A stretch of 64,000 nt of DNA from an uncultured Rikenellaceae bacterium (lineage in GTDB: Bacteria > Bacteroidota > Bacteroidia > Bacteroidales > Rikenellaceae): contig CALVFY010000007.1 of NCBI GenBank assembly GCA_944326945.1, positions 25,101-89,100 on the forward strand, read 5' to 3'. The notes beneath the pieces were generated by a model. The model did not search any database, had not been told where the DNA came from, and saw only the letters and a list, made by a program, of their open reading frames with translations. Shown in pieces: positions 1-8,776 of this stretch (position 1 is the stretch's first letter; each line of letters opens with the position of its first letter). A program made the translations under genes and the position numbers.

Positions 1-239
1 CCGTGATGGAAGTCTCTATGAAATATCTGAAAGCCGCCCATTATGATGATTTGCTGACTGTACGAATTACACTTGTGCAGCTGCCTTTGGTGAAAATGGT
101 ATTTGATCATGAAGTGTACAATCAGAACGGAGAGTTGCTGAATACGGGTAAAGTAGTTTTGGCATTTATGAATAGTAGGACGCGTCGTGCTTGTCGCGCT
201 CCAAAATGGTTTGTGGAAATGCTCGAGAAACATATGTAA
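1..239 (+). CDS. Acyl-CoA thioesterase, YbgC/4HBT type (C-terminal part)
   Basis: This is the C-terminal end of a gene that begins before the window; the reading frame is open to the first base, so the GTG at 3 is not taken as the start. The visible 78 residues contain the segment KYLKAAHYDDLLTVR, typical of the second half of hotdog-fold thioesterases of the YbgC/FadM group, followed by the beta strand with NGELLNTGKVVLAF. These small cytoplasmic enzymes hydrolyse acyl-CoA or acyl-ACP thioesters. The catalytic Asp lies in the missing N-terminal part. A strong terminator follows directly, so this closes its transcript. The family is fairly sure; the substrate is unknown. Confidence 0.75.
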   Translation, partial: VMEVSMKYLKAAHYDDLLTVRITLVQLPLVKMVFDHEVYNQNGELLNTGKVVLAFMNSRTRRACRAPKWFVEMLEKHM

Positions 240-256
240 AAGACATTCTTTTTTCT

Positions 257-301
257 AAAAGAGGAAGAGGCTTGTTCTTTGGGCAGGCCTCTTCCTCTTT
301 T
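257..301 (+). terminator. Rho-independent terminator
   Basis: A perfect 15-bp stem is formed by 257-271 (AAAAGAGGAAGAGGC) and 287-301, with the T-rich end supplied by the right arm. It lies 17 bases after the thioesterase stop codon. Confidence 0.8.
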
Positions 302-352
302 GTTTGTTCTGACGCAAAAAGAAGAAAGGTTTGAGACGATTCTGTCGGAGAG

Positions 353-369
353 TGTGTCAAAATGTCACA
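353..369. promoter_or_regulatory. TGTCA direct repeat / imperfect palindrome upstream of htpG
   Basis: TGTCA occurs at 355-359 and 363-367, separated by AAA, inside the imperfect palindrome TGTGTCAAAATGTCACA. It lies about 70 bases before the htpG start. A role in heat-shock control is inferred from position only. Confidence 0.3.
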
Positions 370-434
370 TTTCGTTCGATGGCACATTAATTGATAAAGG
401 AGGATGTCAGAATAAAATCAAAAAATATATAAAA

Positions 435-2513
435 ATGGAAGAGATGCAAAACGGCAAAATTGGTGTGACTACGGAAAATATCTTTCCTATCATCAAAAAA
501 TTCCTCTATTCAGATCACGAGATTTTCTTGCGTGAATTGGTGTCTAATGCAGTAGATGCCACACAAAAGTTGAAGACCCTATTTTCTATCGGCGAATTCA
601 AGGGTGAATTAGGCGATCTGACAATCCATGTTGCGGTCGATAAGGAGAAGAAAACATTGACCATTTCCGATCGAGGAATCGGCATGACTGCCGAAGAGGT
701 TGAAAAATATATCAATCAGATTGCGTTTTCGGGAGCCGAAGAGTTTATGGCCAAATATAAGGATCAAAACATTATCGGGCATTTCGGACTTGGTTTCTAC
801 TCGGCTTTCATGGTCGCCGACAAGGTGGAGGTGCGTACGCGTTCCTACCGCGAAGGGTCGAAAACCGTGTTGTGGAGTTGCGAAGGATCGCCCGAATATA
901 CGCTTCAGACCGTTGAAGAAGAGGATAAGCAACGTGATCGGGGAACAGACATCATTCTTTATCTGTCGGAAGAGAATGCCGAATTTGCCGAAGAGGATCG
1001 TATTCGTACCATGTTGCGTAAATACTGTCGTTTCCTGCCGATCCCGATTGCTTTCGGCAAGGAGCGTGAATGGAAAGACGGTAAATATGTAGATACGGAA
1101 AAAGACAACATTATCAACAATACAGATCCATTGTGGGTTCGTAAACCGGGTGATATCACCCCCGAACAGTACACAGAGTTCTATCACGAACTCTACCCGA
1201 TGGTGGAAGATCCGTTGTTCTACATCCATCTGAATGTCGACTATCCGTTCCACTTGACAGGAATTCTCTATTTTCCGAAAATCCGGAACAATTTCGAGAT
1301 TCAGAAGAACAAAATCCAACTGTACTGCAATCAGGTTTACGTGACGGATTCCGTGGAGGGTATCGTACCCGAGTTCCTGACCTTGTTACACGGGGTGATC
1401 GACTCGCCTGATATTCCGCTGAATGTTTCGCGAAGCTACCTGCAAAGCGACAGCAATGTAAAGAAAATCTCGAGCTATATCACCCGGAAAGTGGCCGACC
1501 GTCTGCAGGAGATTTTCAACACCCAGCGTACGGAATTCGAGAACAAGTGGGATGATCTGAAGATATTCATCGAGTATGGAGTGGTGACGGACGAGAAATT
1601 TGCCGAAAAGGCAAACGACTTCATCCTGTTGAAGAATACCGAGGGAAAATACTTTACTCTGAAAGAGTACAACGAACTGGTTAAGGAGAACCAAACCGAC
1701 AAGAATGGTACGGTGGTCTATCTCTATACCAACGACAAGATCGGAAAATATAGTTTCGTAGAGGCTGCCCGTAACAAAGGGTACGATGTTCTGGTGATGG
1801 ACGGTCAGTTGGACGGTCACTTCATCAATTGGTTCGAAAACAAGAACGAAGGAATTCGTTTTGTTCGTGTAGATGCTGATGTGATCGAAAAGTTAATCCA
1901 GAAAGAACACAACCTGACCATGACATTGAGTACGGATCAACAGGATTTACTGCGTCCCGTATTCGAATCGCAACTGCCTACTGACGAGAAAGTCCATTAT
2001 ACGATCACTTTCGAAGCCATGGAGACAAACGAAACACCCGTGGTTATCACCCAGAACGAATATATGCGTCGTATGAAGGATATGGCAGCAATGGGAGGCG
2101 ACGGTATGAGCCAATTCTACGGCCAGATGCCTGATAACTTTACGATTGCCGTCAATGGCAACCATCCTCTGGTGATTGATATTTTGGGTGAAGTGGAAAA
2201 GGAGTATGGCGATAAACTCAAATCTACCAACAAGAAGATCGATGCTGCTCAGAAGGAGTTGTCGCGACTGAACGAATCGCTCAAGGATAAGAAGGAGAGC
2301 GATCGTAGCGAAGAAGAGAAAAAATCGTTGCAGGAAGCTGAACAGAAATTGAGTACGTTACGAGGAGAACGTAGTGATCGTCTGAAAGAGATCGGTTCCA
2401 AGAACAATCTCGTAAAGCAGTTGATTGATTTGGCTCTGCTCTCCAACGGCATGTTGAAAGGGGAGAACCTGACCAACTTTATTCGTCGAAGCGTTGAGTT
2501 AATCGGCAAATAA
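435..2513 (+). CDS. htpG: Chaperone protein HtpG (Hsp90)
   Basis: HtpG is the bacterial Hsp90, a cytoplasmic dimeric ATP-dependent chaperone. The N-terminal GHKL ATPase motifs are clear: SNAVDA at about residues 37-42, DRGIGM at 79-84 and GHFGLGFYS at 115-123. The middle domain and a C-terminal dimerisation region with a charged coiled coil (around 585-650) follow. The ATG at 435 gives 692 residues. A second in-frame ATG at 444 (MQNGKIGV) matches the usual start of Bacteroidales HtpG and is equally possible. The frame stays open upstream to 279, but that part reads through the preceding terminator and is rejected. The gene is monocistronic, with hairpins on both sides. No CIRCE element was seen; see the TGTCA repeats upstream. 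Confidence 0.97.
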   Translation: MEEMQNGKIGVTTENIFPIIKKFLYSDHEIFLRELVSNAVDATQKLKTLFSIGEFKGELGDLTIHVAVDKEKKTLTISDRGIGMTAEEVEKYINQIAFSGAEEFMAKYKDQNIIGHFGLGFYSAFMVADKVEVRTRSYREGSKTVLWSCEGSPEYTLQTVEEEDKQRDRGTDIILYLSEENAEFAEEDRIRTMLRKYCRFLPIPIAFGKEREWKDGKYVDTEKDNIINNTDPLWVRKPGDITPEQYTEFYHELYPMVEDPLFYIHLNVDYPFHLTGILYFPKIRNNFEIQKNKIQLYCNQVYVTDSVEGIVPEFLTLLHGVIDSPDIPLNVSRSYLQSDSNVKKISSYITRKVADRLQEIFNTQRTEFENKWDDLKIFIEYGVVTDEKFAEKANDFILLKNTEGKYFTLKEYNELVKENQTDKNGTVVYLYTNDKIGKYSFVEAARNKGYDVLVMDGQLDGHFINWFENKNEGIRFVRVDADVIEKLIQKEHNLTMTLSTDQQDLLRPVFESQLPTDEKVHYTITFEAMETNETPVVITQNEYMRRMKDMAAMGGDGMSQFYGQMPDNFTIAVNGNHPLVIDILGEVEKEYGDKLKSTNKKIDAAQKELSRLNESLKDKKESDRSEEEKKSLQEAEQKLSTLRGERSDRLKEIGSKNNLVKQLIDLALLSNGMLKGENLTNFIRRSVELIGK

Positions 2514-2533
2514 TTTTATCCCATATTCATCAA

Positions 2534-2571
2534 AAAAACAGGAGGCAATGTCTAAATTGTCTCCTGTTTTT
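2534..2571. terminator. Terminator between htpG and the aldose epimerase gene
   Basis: Arms 2534-2549 and 2556-2571 (AAAAACAGGAG...CTCCTGTTTTT) pair over 16 positions with one G-U. T runs lie on both strands, so it can serve both convergent genes. Confidence 0.8.
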
Positions 2572-2595
2572 GTTTTTACGATATACGGTCGTATA

Positions 2596-3600
2596 CTACT
2601 TGACATACAGTTTGCAAGTAGTCGCCCACGACCCTTTGGGTGGAATTGTCGTAAAACCGGTCACCTCTTTGGGTAACTTCAGATTCGGAGCATTGATGGC
2701 CCAACTCATCGGTTCGGGGCAAGCCCATGCCACCTCTCCACGATTATTCCAGAAAGTCCAGTGTCTGATTTTGTCGTCCACCTCATAGAATACACGTAAT
2801 CCGCTTTTCGTATCGATCATCACGGCTCCATGATAGGGCTTTCCATCCACTTCGATCGGCTCGGCCGTCATATGAACTTCGATAGATTTTCCTGTGGGCT
2901 TCATTCCTTCTTCCGTCCGCAGACGCCATACATCCTCATCTTCTTCCAGCGGTACCAACTCTTCGGTAGGCAGCAGACGCTCGGTCAATATCCATTTTTT
3001 ACCCACAGACATTCTTAACCGATAATCATCGGGGTCTCCTCCTTCCAAGAAAGGCACACGTATGGGCGTGTGATATCCCATTCCAAGAGGCATTTCCCTG
3101 TCATCCAGATTAACGAAGGTCACCGTATGTTCCAGCCCTTGATCTGAGAGTTTGAAGGCCATGTGGCATTCGAAATTATGCGGAAAACAGAAATAAACGC
3201 CATCGTTGAAAAGATTCGAAAAGAAAACTGTTTCCACAAATATCCCCTCCGGAGTCTCTTCGCAACGAGTCACCGTAAAAGGCTGCTTTTTGATGTATCC
3301 ATGATGATGGTTGTTTTGTGCAGGGATCGTAATGGGGAAATGATAGGTCTCTCCCTTATACGAAAATGTTCCGTCTTCGATCCGATTGGGAGGAAGCAAA
3401 AGAGGAAGTCCGTAAACCTGTGGATTATTTTTGAAATGTTCGATTTCGTCTGTTTTGGGAGTACGAAGAATATCGACCTTTTGAACCTTGTTGTAAAGTT
3501 GGACCAAATTGGCACCTACCTCAGGAATCAACATGGCTTCATAGACGGCTGTCTCCATTTTCAAGGCAGAAAAGCCGTTCCATTCTATTTTGCGGATCAT
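2596..3600 (-). CDS. Aldose 1-epimerase family protein
   Basis: This 334-residue cytoplasmic protein belongs to the galactose-mutarotase-like superfamily, which interconverts alpha and beta anomers of free sugars or sugar phosphates. Recognisable features are GLPLLLPPNRI at about 64-74, the active-site segment NNHHHGYI at about 96-103, and a second histidine segment GYHTP near 177. There is no signal peptide. It begins only 17 bases after the trxA stop and may be the last gene of the dnaE-trxA transcript. The family assignment is good; the sugar specificity is unknown. Confidence 0.8.
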   Translation of the reverse strand: MIRKIEWNGFSALKMETAVYEAMLIPEVGANLVQLYNKVQKVDILRTPKTDEIEHFKNNPQVYGLPLLLPPNRIEDGTFSYKGETYHFPITIPAQNNHHHGYIKKQPFTVTRCEETPEGIFVETVFFSNLFNDGVYFCFPHNFECHMAFKLSDQGLEHTVTFVNLDDREMPLGMGYHTPIRVPFLEGGDPDDYRLRMSVGKKWILTERLLPTEELVPLEEDEDVWRLRTEEGMKPTGKSIEVHMTAEPIEVDGKPYHGAVMIDTKSGLRVFYEVDDKIRHWTFWNNRGEVAWACPEPMSWAINAPNLKLPKEVTGFTTIPPKGSWATTCKLYVK

Positions 3601-3617
3601 TTCAGCAGAGTTAAAAA

Positions 3618-3932
3618 TTAGAGCAAATTTTTGATTTTTGCCTCAAGAGCATCTTTTGAGCAGGCTCCGACCTGTTTGTCGACAACCTCTCCACCTTTGA
3701 TAAAGAGCAGGGTAGGGATGTTTCGGATAGCATATTTGGTAGCTACAGCATCGTTTTCGTCTACGTCGCATTTGCCGATCACCACACGTCCTTCGTACTC
3801 GGCAGCCAATTCCTCTACCAACGGAGCTATCATACGGCAAGGTCCGCACCATTCTGCCCAAAAATCGATTACTACGGGTTTCTCCGAAGAGAGAATGTCG
3901 TTCAAATTGTCTTTTGTGATAGTAAGTGCCAT
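3618..3932 (-). CDS. trxA: Thioredoxin
   Basis: A canonical 104-residue cytoplasmic thioredoxin, the electron donor for ribonucleotide reductase and other disulfide-reducing reactions. The active site WCGPC is at residues 28-32 and the cis-proline motif NIPT is near 72-75. It lies 37 bases downstream of dnaE on the same strand, an order common in Bacteroidota, so the two are probably cotranscribed. Confidence 0.95.
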   Translation of the reverse strand: MALTITKDNLNDILSSEKPVVIDFWAEWCGPCRMIAPLVEELAAEYEGRVVIGKCDVDENDAVATKYAIRNIPTLLFIKGGEVVDKQVGACSKDALEAKIKNLL

Positions 3933-3969
3933 AATTTTAACTGTTTTATATATGTTTTAACTCGTGTTT

Positions 3970-6900
3970 CTACATAAGGGTATAACGGAAACTGTTTTCT
4001 TCACAGAATCGGATCAGGTCACCTGTCAGATTCACCTTCATGGTTTTGGAATAGAGTCCCAGGGAGACCTCCGATTCCGGATCGACCACTTTGATCCGAA
4101 ACATAATATTTCCTTGAGAAGATTTAACCTTCTCTGTCAGATTTTCCACCAAATCTTGAGTGATCTCCTTTACGGGAAGCGTAAGAGTCATCTCTCTGAC
4201 CAAGGTTTCCTGCGCTTCCGACAGTTGCATCATGGAGGTGATTTTCAGTTCGAACTCCTTGTCATTCCACATCTTGGGCTTTACCTTGCCGCGAATAAGC
4301 AGATAATAGTCATTGTAAAGATAACGCCGGAAATTTTCGTAATCCTTATCAAAAAGCACAAACTGATAGGAACCGTTATAGTCTTCCATCGTAAAACGCC
4401 CGAACGGCTTACCCGTTTTTGTTGTCATATGCTGCACATTGGTCACCATACCAGCCGTCACGATCTCCTTACCGTTCAGATGCGAGAGTTCGTTCAGATC
4501 CGAAAGAGGGGTATTACAGAAATTGCGGATCAAAACCGAGTAGTCATCCAAGGGGTGAGACGACAGGTAGATTCCGATCATCTCTTTCTCCTTGTTTAGC
4601 GTCTCGAGCTTATTCCATGCGGGACATGTCGGTGGCTGAGGCTTCTGAATATCAACCGAACCTGAATCTCCTCCGAAAAGACTCTGCTGAGAATTGTGTT
4701 TTTCGGCCTGCACACGGCTGCCGTAGCGCATCAACAACTCCATAAACGTCGGATCGCCTTCACGTCCTTCTGTACAGAAGAATTTACTGCGATGAAAACC
4801 GGACAACGAGTCGAATGCACCGGCCAATGCCAGGTTTTCCATCGTTTTCTTGTTGACGGACTGTAGGTTTACCCGCTCCACGAAATCGTAGATTGAGGTA
4901 AAAGGACCGTTTGCCTTACGCTCCTGCACGATATTCATCACAGCTCCTTCGCCGACACCCTTGACTGCAGCCAGTCCGAAGCGTACGTTACCGTCTGCGT
5001 CGGTCGAGAAGCGTTGCAAACTCTTGTTTACGTCAGGTCCCAACACTGAAATACCCATTCGTTTGCATTCGTCCATAAAGAAACTGATCTTCTTAATATC
5101 AGACAAGTTACGGCTCAACAGTGCGGCCATGAACTCCGAAGGGTAGTGGGCTTTCAGATAAGCCGTCTGATAGGAGACGTATGCATAACAGGTAGAGTGC
5201 GATTTGTTGAATGCATAAGAAGCAAAAGCCTCCCAGTCGCCCCAAATTTTTTCGCATATTTTCGGATCATGCCCTTTGGCCTTAGCTCCTTCAATGAATT
5301 GGGGCTTCATTTTGTCCAGTACGTCACGTTTTTTCTTACCCATCGCCTTACGCAACGTATCGGCCTGACCTCCGGTAAATCCGGCCAATTTCTGGGAGAG
5401 AAGCATCACCTGCTCCTGGTAGACCGTAATTCCATAGGTATCCTGCAAATACTCTTCCATATCGGGGATCTCATAGGTCACTTTCTCCACCCCGTGTTTC
5501 CGGTTGATGAAATTCGGTATGTATTCCATGGGGCCCGGACGATACAAGGCATTCATGGCGATCAGATCCTCAAACCGGTTAGGTTTCAGATTACGTAAAT
5601 GTTTCTTCATGCCCGGCGACTCGAACTGGAACAATCCGGTTGTTTCGCCTCGGCTGTATAATTCATAGGTTTTGGCATCATCCAGGGGAATCGAGTCGAT
5701 GTCGAGTTTGAGCCCTTTGGAGATCTGGATATTTTCAAGTGCATCCTTAATGATGGATAGCGTTTTAAGCCCCAGAAAGTCCATCTTGATCAATCCGACA
5801 CTCTCCACCTGTTTGCCCTCGTATTGGACCACGTTCAGATCGGCATCCTTGGCAACTGCCATCGGAGCGAACTTTTCCAGATCATCCTGACCGATGATCA
5901 CACCACAGGCATGTACTCCCGTCTGACGAACCGATCCTTCCAGTTTTTCAGCATATTTGAGCGTATCGCGAATCAATTCATTGGGAGACTCTTTTTCTTT
6001 GGCCAATTCGGGCACCTCTTGGAAAGCCTGTTTGAACGTGGTACCCGGTTTTTCAGGGACCAATTTGGCCAACCGGTCGCTCTCCGCTAACGGAAGACGC
6101 TGTACGCGAGCCACATCACGGATTGCCATTTTTGGGGCCATCGTGCCGAAGGTGATAATCTGCGCAACTCGTTTACTTCCATATTTCTGCACCACATAAT
6201 GCAATACATCGGCCCGACCATCTTCGTCGAAATCCACATCCACATCAGGCAATGAAATACGCTCCGGATTCAGAAAGCGCTCGAACAGCAGATCGTATTT
6301 CATAGGGTCTATATTCGTAATTCGCAGACAGTAAGCCACCACGGAACCGGCGGCAGAGCCACGTCCCGGACCGACCGAGACTCCCATTTCCCGGGCCGCC
6401 CGAATAAAGTCCCAAACGATCAGAAAGTAACCCGGGAATCCCATCCACTCAATGGTCTTCAGTTCATATTTGAGCCGATCATCTACCTCTTTACTCAGCT
6501 CTTCTCCGTAACGTTCGTGGGCACCTTTATAAGTAAGCCATTTCAGATAACAAAACTGTTTAGCCACCATCAATTTATCTTCCAGCCCTGTTTCTTTGGC
6601 CACCTCAGCCAACTTCTCCACCGTGTCGGCAGTCGCAATTTTGGCCAATACGGTTTCGTCTTCCAGTTTTTTGACAAACGACTCTTTGAGCGGTTCCACT
6701 TCCACCACAAAATCGTCGGGTGGAGGAAAGTTAGGCATCAGAGGCTTATGTTCCAAAGAATAATTCTCGACCTTATCGGCTATTTCGAGTGTCGTTTCCA
6801 AAGCCTCCGGTGTGTCGGGAAACAATGCCGCCATCTCATCGGGTGTCTTCAGATACTCCTGAAACGTATAACGCATCCGGTTCGGATCATCCAGATCGCG

Positions 6901-7602
6901 CCCCGTATTAAGACATATGAGGCGGTCATGGGCGGGAGCATCGTCGGCCATCACGAAATGGACATCGTTCGAAACGATATACTTTACATTATGACGGGCC
7001 GCCAGCTCCAATATTGCTTTGTTTACTTTCAGCTGATTCTGATATACATGTTCGTCAATACGGGGTTCTCCCGACTTATGAAGCTGCATCTCCAGATAGT
7101 AGTCGTCTCCGAAGATACCCTTAAATTCTTGTACGATAGCATCGGCTTCGTCCAAACGATCGTGCATGATCGCCTGAGGTAATTCGCCTCCCAAACATGC
7201 CGAACAGCAGATCAATCCTTCATGGAATTGATGCAACAGTGTTTTGTCTATACGGGGTTTGTAATAAAATCCTTCGGTCCAGGAATAGGAGACGATTTTC
7301 ACCAGATTGTGATATCCTTCCAGGTTTTTGGCCAGGAGAATCAGGTGGTCCCCCGCTTTCTCATCCTTGTCTTTTTCGAAACGGTTTTTCACCACATAAA
7401 CTTCACAACCCAAAATCGGTTTGATACCCTCTTTCTCGGCCGTATCATGAAACTCTTTCACACCGAACATATTCCCATGATCGGTAATGGCCAGAGCCGG
7501 CATACCGAGTTCCTTGGCCCGTTTTATGATGCCTTTAATCGGGGAAGCCCCGTCCAGAATAGAATATTGAGTATGTACGTGCAAGTGAACAAATTGCGGC
7601 AT
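3970..7602 (-). CDS. dnaE: DNA polymerase III subunit alpha
   Basis: This is the replicative polymerase catalytic subunit, 1210 residues. The N-terminal PHP domain starts with HLHVHTQYSILDGA at about 7-18. The polymerase core carries GPGRGSAAGS at 411-420 and the catalytic aspartates in PDVDVDF at 452-458. The fingers follow, and a C-terminal OB fold is present around GKEIVTAGMV. It is a DnaE1-type enzyme without an embedded 3'-5' exonuclease. The start at 7602 (MPQFVHLHVH) fits the family. A divergent DUF2007 gene shares the 125-base upstream region. Confidence 0.97.
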   Translation of the reverse strand: MPQFVHLHVHTQYSILDGASPIKGIIKRAKELGMPALAITDHGNMFGVKEFHDTAEKEGIKPILGCEVYVVKNRFEKDKDEKAGDHLILLAKNLEGYHNLVKIVSYSWTEGFYYKPRIDKTLLHQFHEGLICCSACLGGELPQAIMHDRLDEADAIVQEFKGIFGDDYYLEMQLHKSGEPRIDEHVYQNQLKVNKAILELAARHNVKYIVSNDVHFVMADDAPAHDRLICLNTGRDLDDPNRMRYTFQEYLKTPDEMAALFPDTPEALETTLEIADKVENYSLEHKPLMPNFPPPDDFVVEVEPLKESFVKKLEDETVLAKIATADTVEKLAEVAKETGLEDKLMVAKQFCYLKWLTYKGAHERYGEELSKEVDDRLKYELKTIEWMGFPGYFLIVWDFIRAAREMGVSVGPGRGSAAGSVVAYCLRITNIDPMKYDLLFERFLNPERISLPDVDVDFDEDGRADVLHYVVQKYGSKRVAQIITFGTMAPKMAIRDVARVQRLPLAESDRLAKLVPEKPGTTFKQAFQEVPELAKEKESPNELIRDTLKYAEKLEGSVRQTGVHACGVIIGQDDLEKFAPMAVAKDADLNVVQYEGKQVESVGLIKMDFLGLKTLSIIKDALENIQISKGLKLDIDSIPLDDAKTYELYSRGETTGLFQFESPGMKKHLRNLKPNRFEDLIAMNALYRPGPMEYIPNFINRKHGVEKVTYEIPDMEEYLQDTYGITVYQEQVMLLSQKLAGFTGGQADTLRKAMGKKKRDVLDKMKPQFIEGAKAKGHDPKICEKIWGDWEAFASYAFNKSHSTCYAYVSYQTAYLKAHYPSEFMAALLSRNLSDIKKISFFMDECKRMGISVLGPDVNKSLQRFSTDADGNVRFGLAAVKGVGEGAVMNIVQERKANGPFTSIYDFVERVNLQSVNKKTMENLALAGAFDSLSGFHRSKFFCTEGREGDPTFMELLMRYGSRVQAEKHNSQQSLFGGDSGSVDIQKPQPPTCPAWNKLETLNKEKEMIGIYLSSHPLDDYSVLIRNFCNTPLSDLNELSHLNGKEIVTAGMVTNVQHMTTKTGKPFGRFTMEDYNGSYQFVLFDKDYENFRRYLYNDYYLLIRGKVKPKMWNDKEFELKITSMMQLSEAQETLVREMTLTLPVKEITQDLVENLTEKVKSSQGNIMFRIKVVDPESEVSLGLYSKTMKVNLTGDLIRFCEENSFRYTLM

Positions 7603-7727
7603 ACGGTATTTGTTTTTCGACTTTGGAGGTAAAGATACGGAAAATTTCGGGCTAATTTACGGCTCGGCACTTGCATTTTATCAACATATTTTGTTATATT
7701 TACTATGGAATTTTAAAACCAGCCGTT

Positions 7728-8030
7728 ATGGATACTTCGAAAGTGGTAATGATCATGCATTTCAATCACCTCGGCCGGGCCGAGATCATGAAAAGTTTGT
7801 TGGAGTCGAACGGTATCGAATGTTCGCTGGTGGGCGAGACCATTCAATCCGTGTTGCCATCCATCACCGGAGGCGGTTCTCCCATTCAACTGGTTGTGGC
7901 GGAAAAAGACGCCGAAAGAGCACGGAAAATCCTCACAGCCAAGTTTGATGTGGATGAGTTCGAGTCAGAAACCGACACGAAGCCTCACAAAAAAACGGGT
8001 GCTTCCAAATCCTGCAAAAAGAAGGATTAA
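7728..8030 (+). CDS. DUF2007-type putative signal-transducing protein
   Basis: A 100-residue cytoplasmic protein starting at the ATG at 7728 (MDTSKVVMIM); the frame extends upstream without a better start. The fold pattern (VVMIMHFNHLGRAEIMKSLLES, then QLVVAEKDAERARKIL) matches the small DUF2007 family, related to PII-like ferredoxin-fold domains, whose function is not established. The last 25 residues are Lys/Ser-rich and probably disordered. It converges on aroE with only seven bases between stop codons and no hairpin. Confidence 0.7.
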   Translation: MDTSKVVMIMHFNHLGRAEIMKSLLESNGIECSLVGETIQSVLPSITGGGSPIQLVVAEKDAERARKILTAKFDVDEFESETDTKPHKKTGASKSCKKKD

Positions 8031-8037
8031 AAATCTC

Positions 8038-8772
8038 TTATCTATTCCATATTTCCCAGGACTTTTCGGCTTGGCCGACCAGCATGTCGTAACCGTTTTT
8101 TATGGCAGCCCCTCGAGTTTGGCCCAATGAGAGAAAACGGGTCAAGGGTGGATTATAGACCAAGTCGAAAAGAAAATGGGTCGCACCAAGCAATTCATAG
8201 GGAATGTCCGGCGCCGATTCCGTATCCGGAAAAGTTCCCAGGGGAGTTGTGTTGACGATCAGACGGTGACTTTCCATGACCGAACGGGAAAGCTCCCCAT
8301 AGGTCAGATTGTCCTGTCGTTTTGTTCGGGACACCTCTTTATATGGCATCCCCAATCGCTCGAGTACATATCTGACCGCTTTCGAGGCACCGCCACTACC
8401 CAAAATCAATGCGGCGGGGCGATTGCTTCCAATAAGCGTCAACAGCGATTGTTCAAATCCGTAAACATCGGCATTATAGCCCATTAACTTTCCATTATCG
8501 ATTCTGACGCAATTCACCGCGCCGATCCGAGCCGCTTCCTCGTCCAATTTGTCGAGATAGGGGATGATCTGCTCTTTGTATGGAATGGTTACGTTAAAGC
8601 CGCATAAATCGGGATGTTCTCCAAGCAAGCGAGGTAACTGGTCAATTTTTTCCAATGGAAAATTTCGATACTCCACCTCTTTGATACATTGAGAGGCGAA
8701 TTTTTCTGCAAAATACCGTTCCGAAAAGGAGTGCCCCAACGGATATCCGATCAATCCAAACAAACGAGCCAT
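8038..8772 (-). CDS. aroE: Shikimate dehydrogenase
   Basis: Catalyses NADPH-dependent reduction of 3-dehydroshikimate to shikimate in aromatic amino acid synthesis. With the start at 8772 (MARLFGLIGY) it has 244 residues, a little short for AroE as is usual in Bacteroidales. The shikimate-binding GHSFS is at 13-17, the catalytic Lys is in NVTIPYKEQ (K66), and the nucleotide-binding loop is GSGGASKAV near 128-136. A longer reading to 8793 would overlap the upstream DUF368 gene and is not preferred. The four-base gap to that gene implies cotranscription. Confidence 0.93.
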   Translation of the reverse strand: MARLFGLIGYPLGHSFSERYFAEKFASQCIKEVEYRNFPLEKIDQLPRLLGEHPDLCGFNVTIPYKEQIIPYLDKLDEEAARIGAVNCVRIDNGKLMGYNADVYGFEQSLLTLIGSNRPAALILGSGGASKAVRYVLERLGMPYKEVSRTKRQDNLTYGELSRSVMESHRLIVNTTPLGTFPDTESAPDIPYELLGATHFLFDLVYNPPLTRFLSLGQTRGAAIKNGYDMLVGQAEKSWEIWNR

Positions 8773-8776
8773 CAGT

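Noticed and set aside
279..434. In-frame N-terminal extension of htpG
   Set aside because: It starts inside the terminator stem of the preceding gene and has no Hsp90-like sequence; the family start is at 435 or 444.
609..1319. A 236-codon open frame antisense to htpG
   Set aside because: It lies wholly opposite a strongly conserved gene and its translation shows no domain; similar antisense frames over dnaE, hisS, pheT and glmS are rejected for the same reason.
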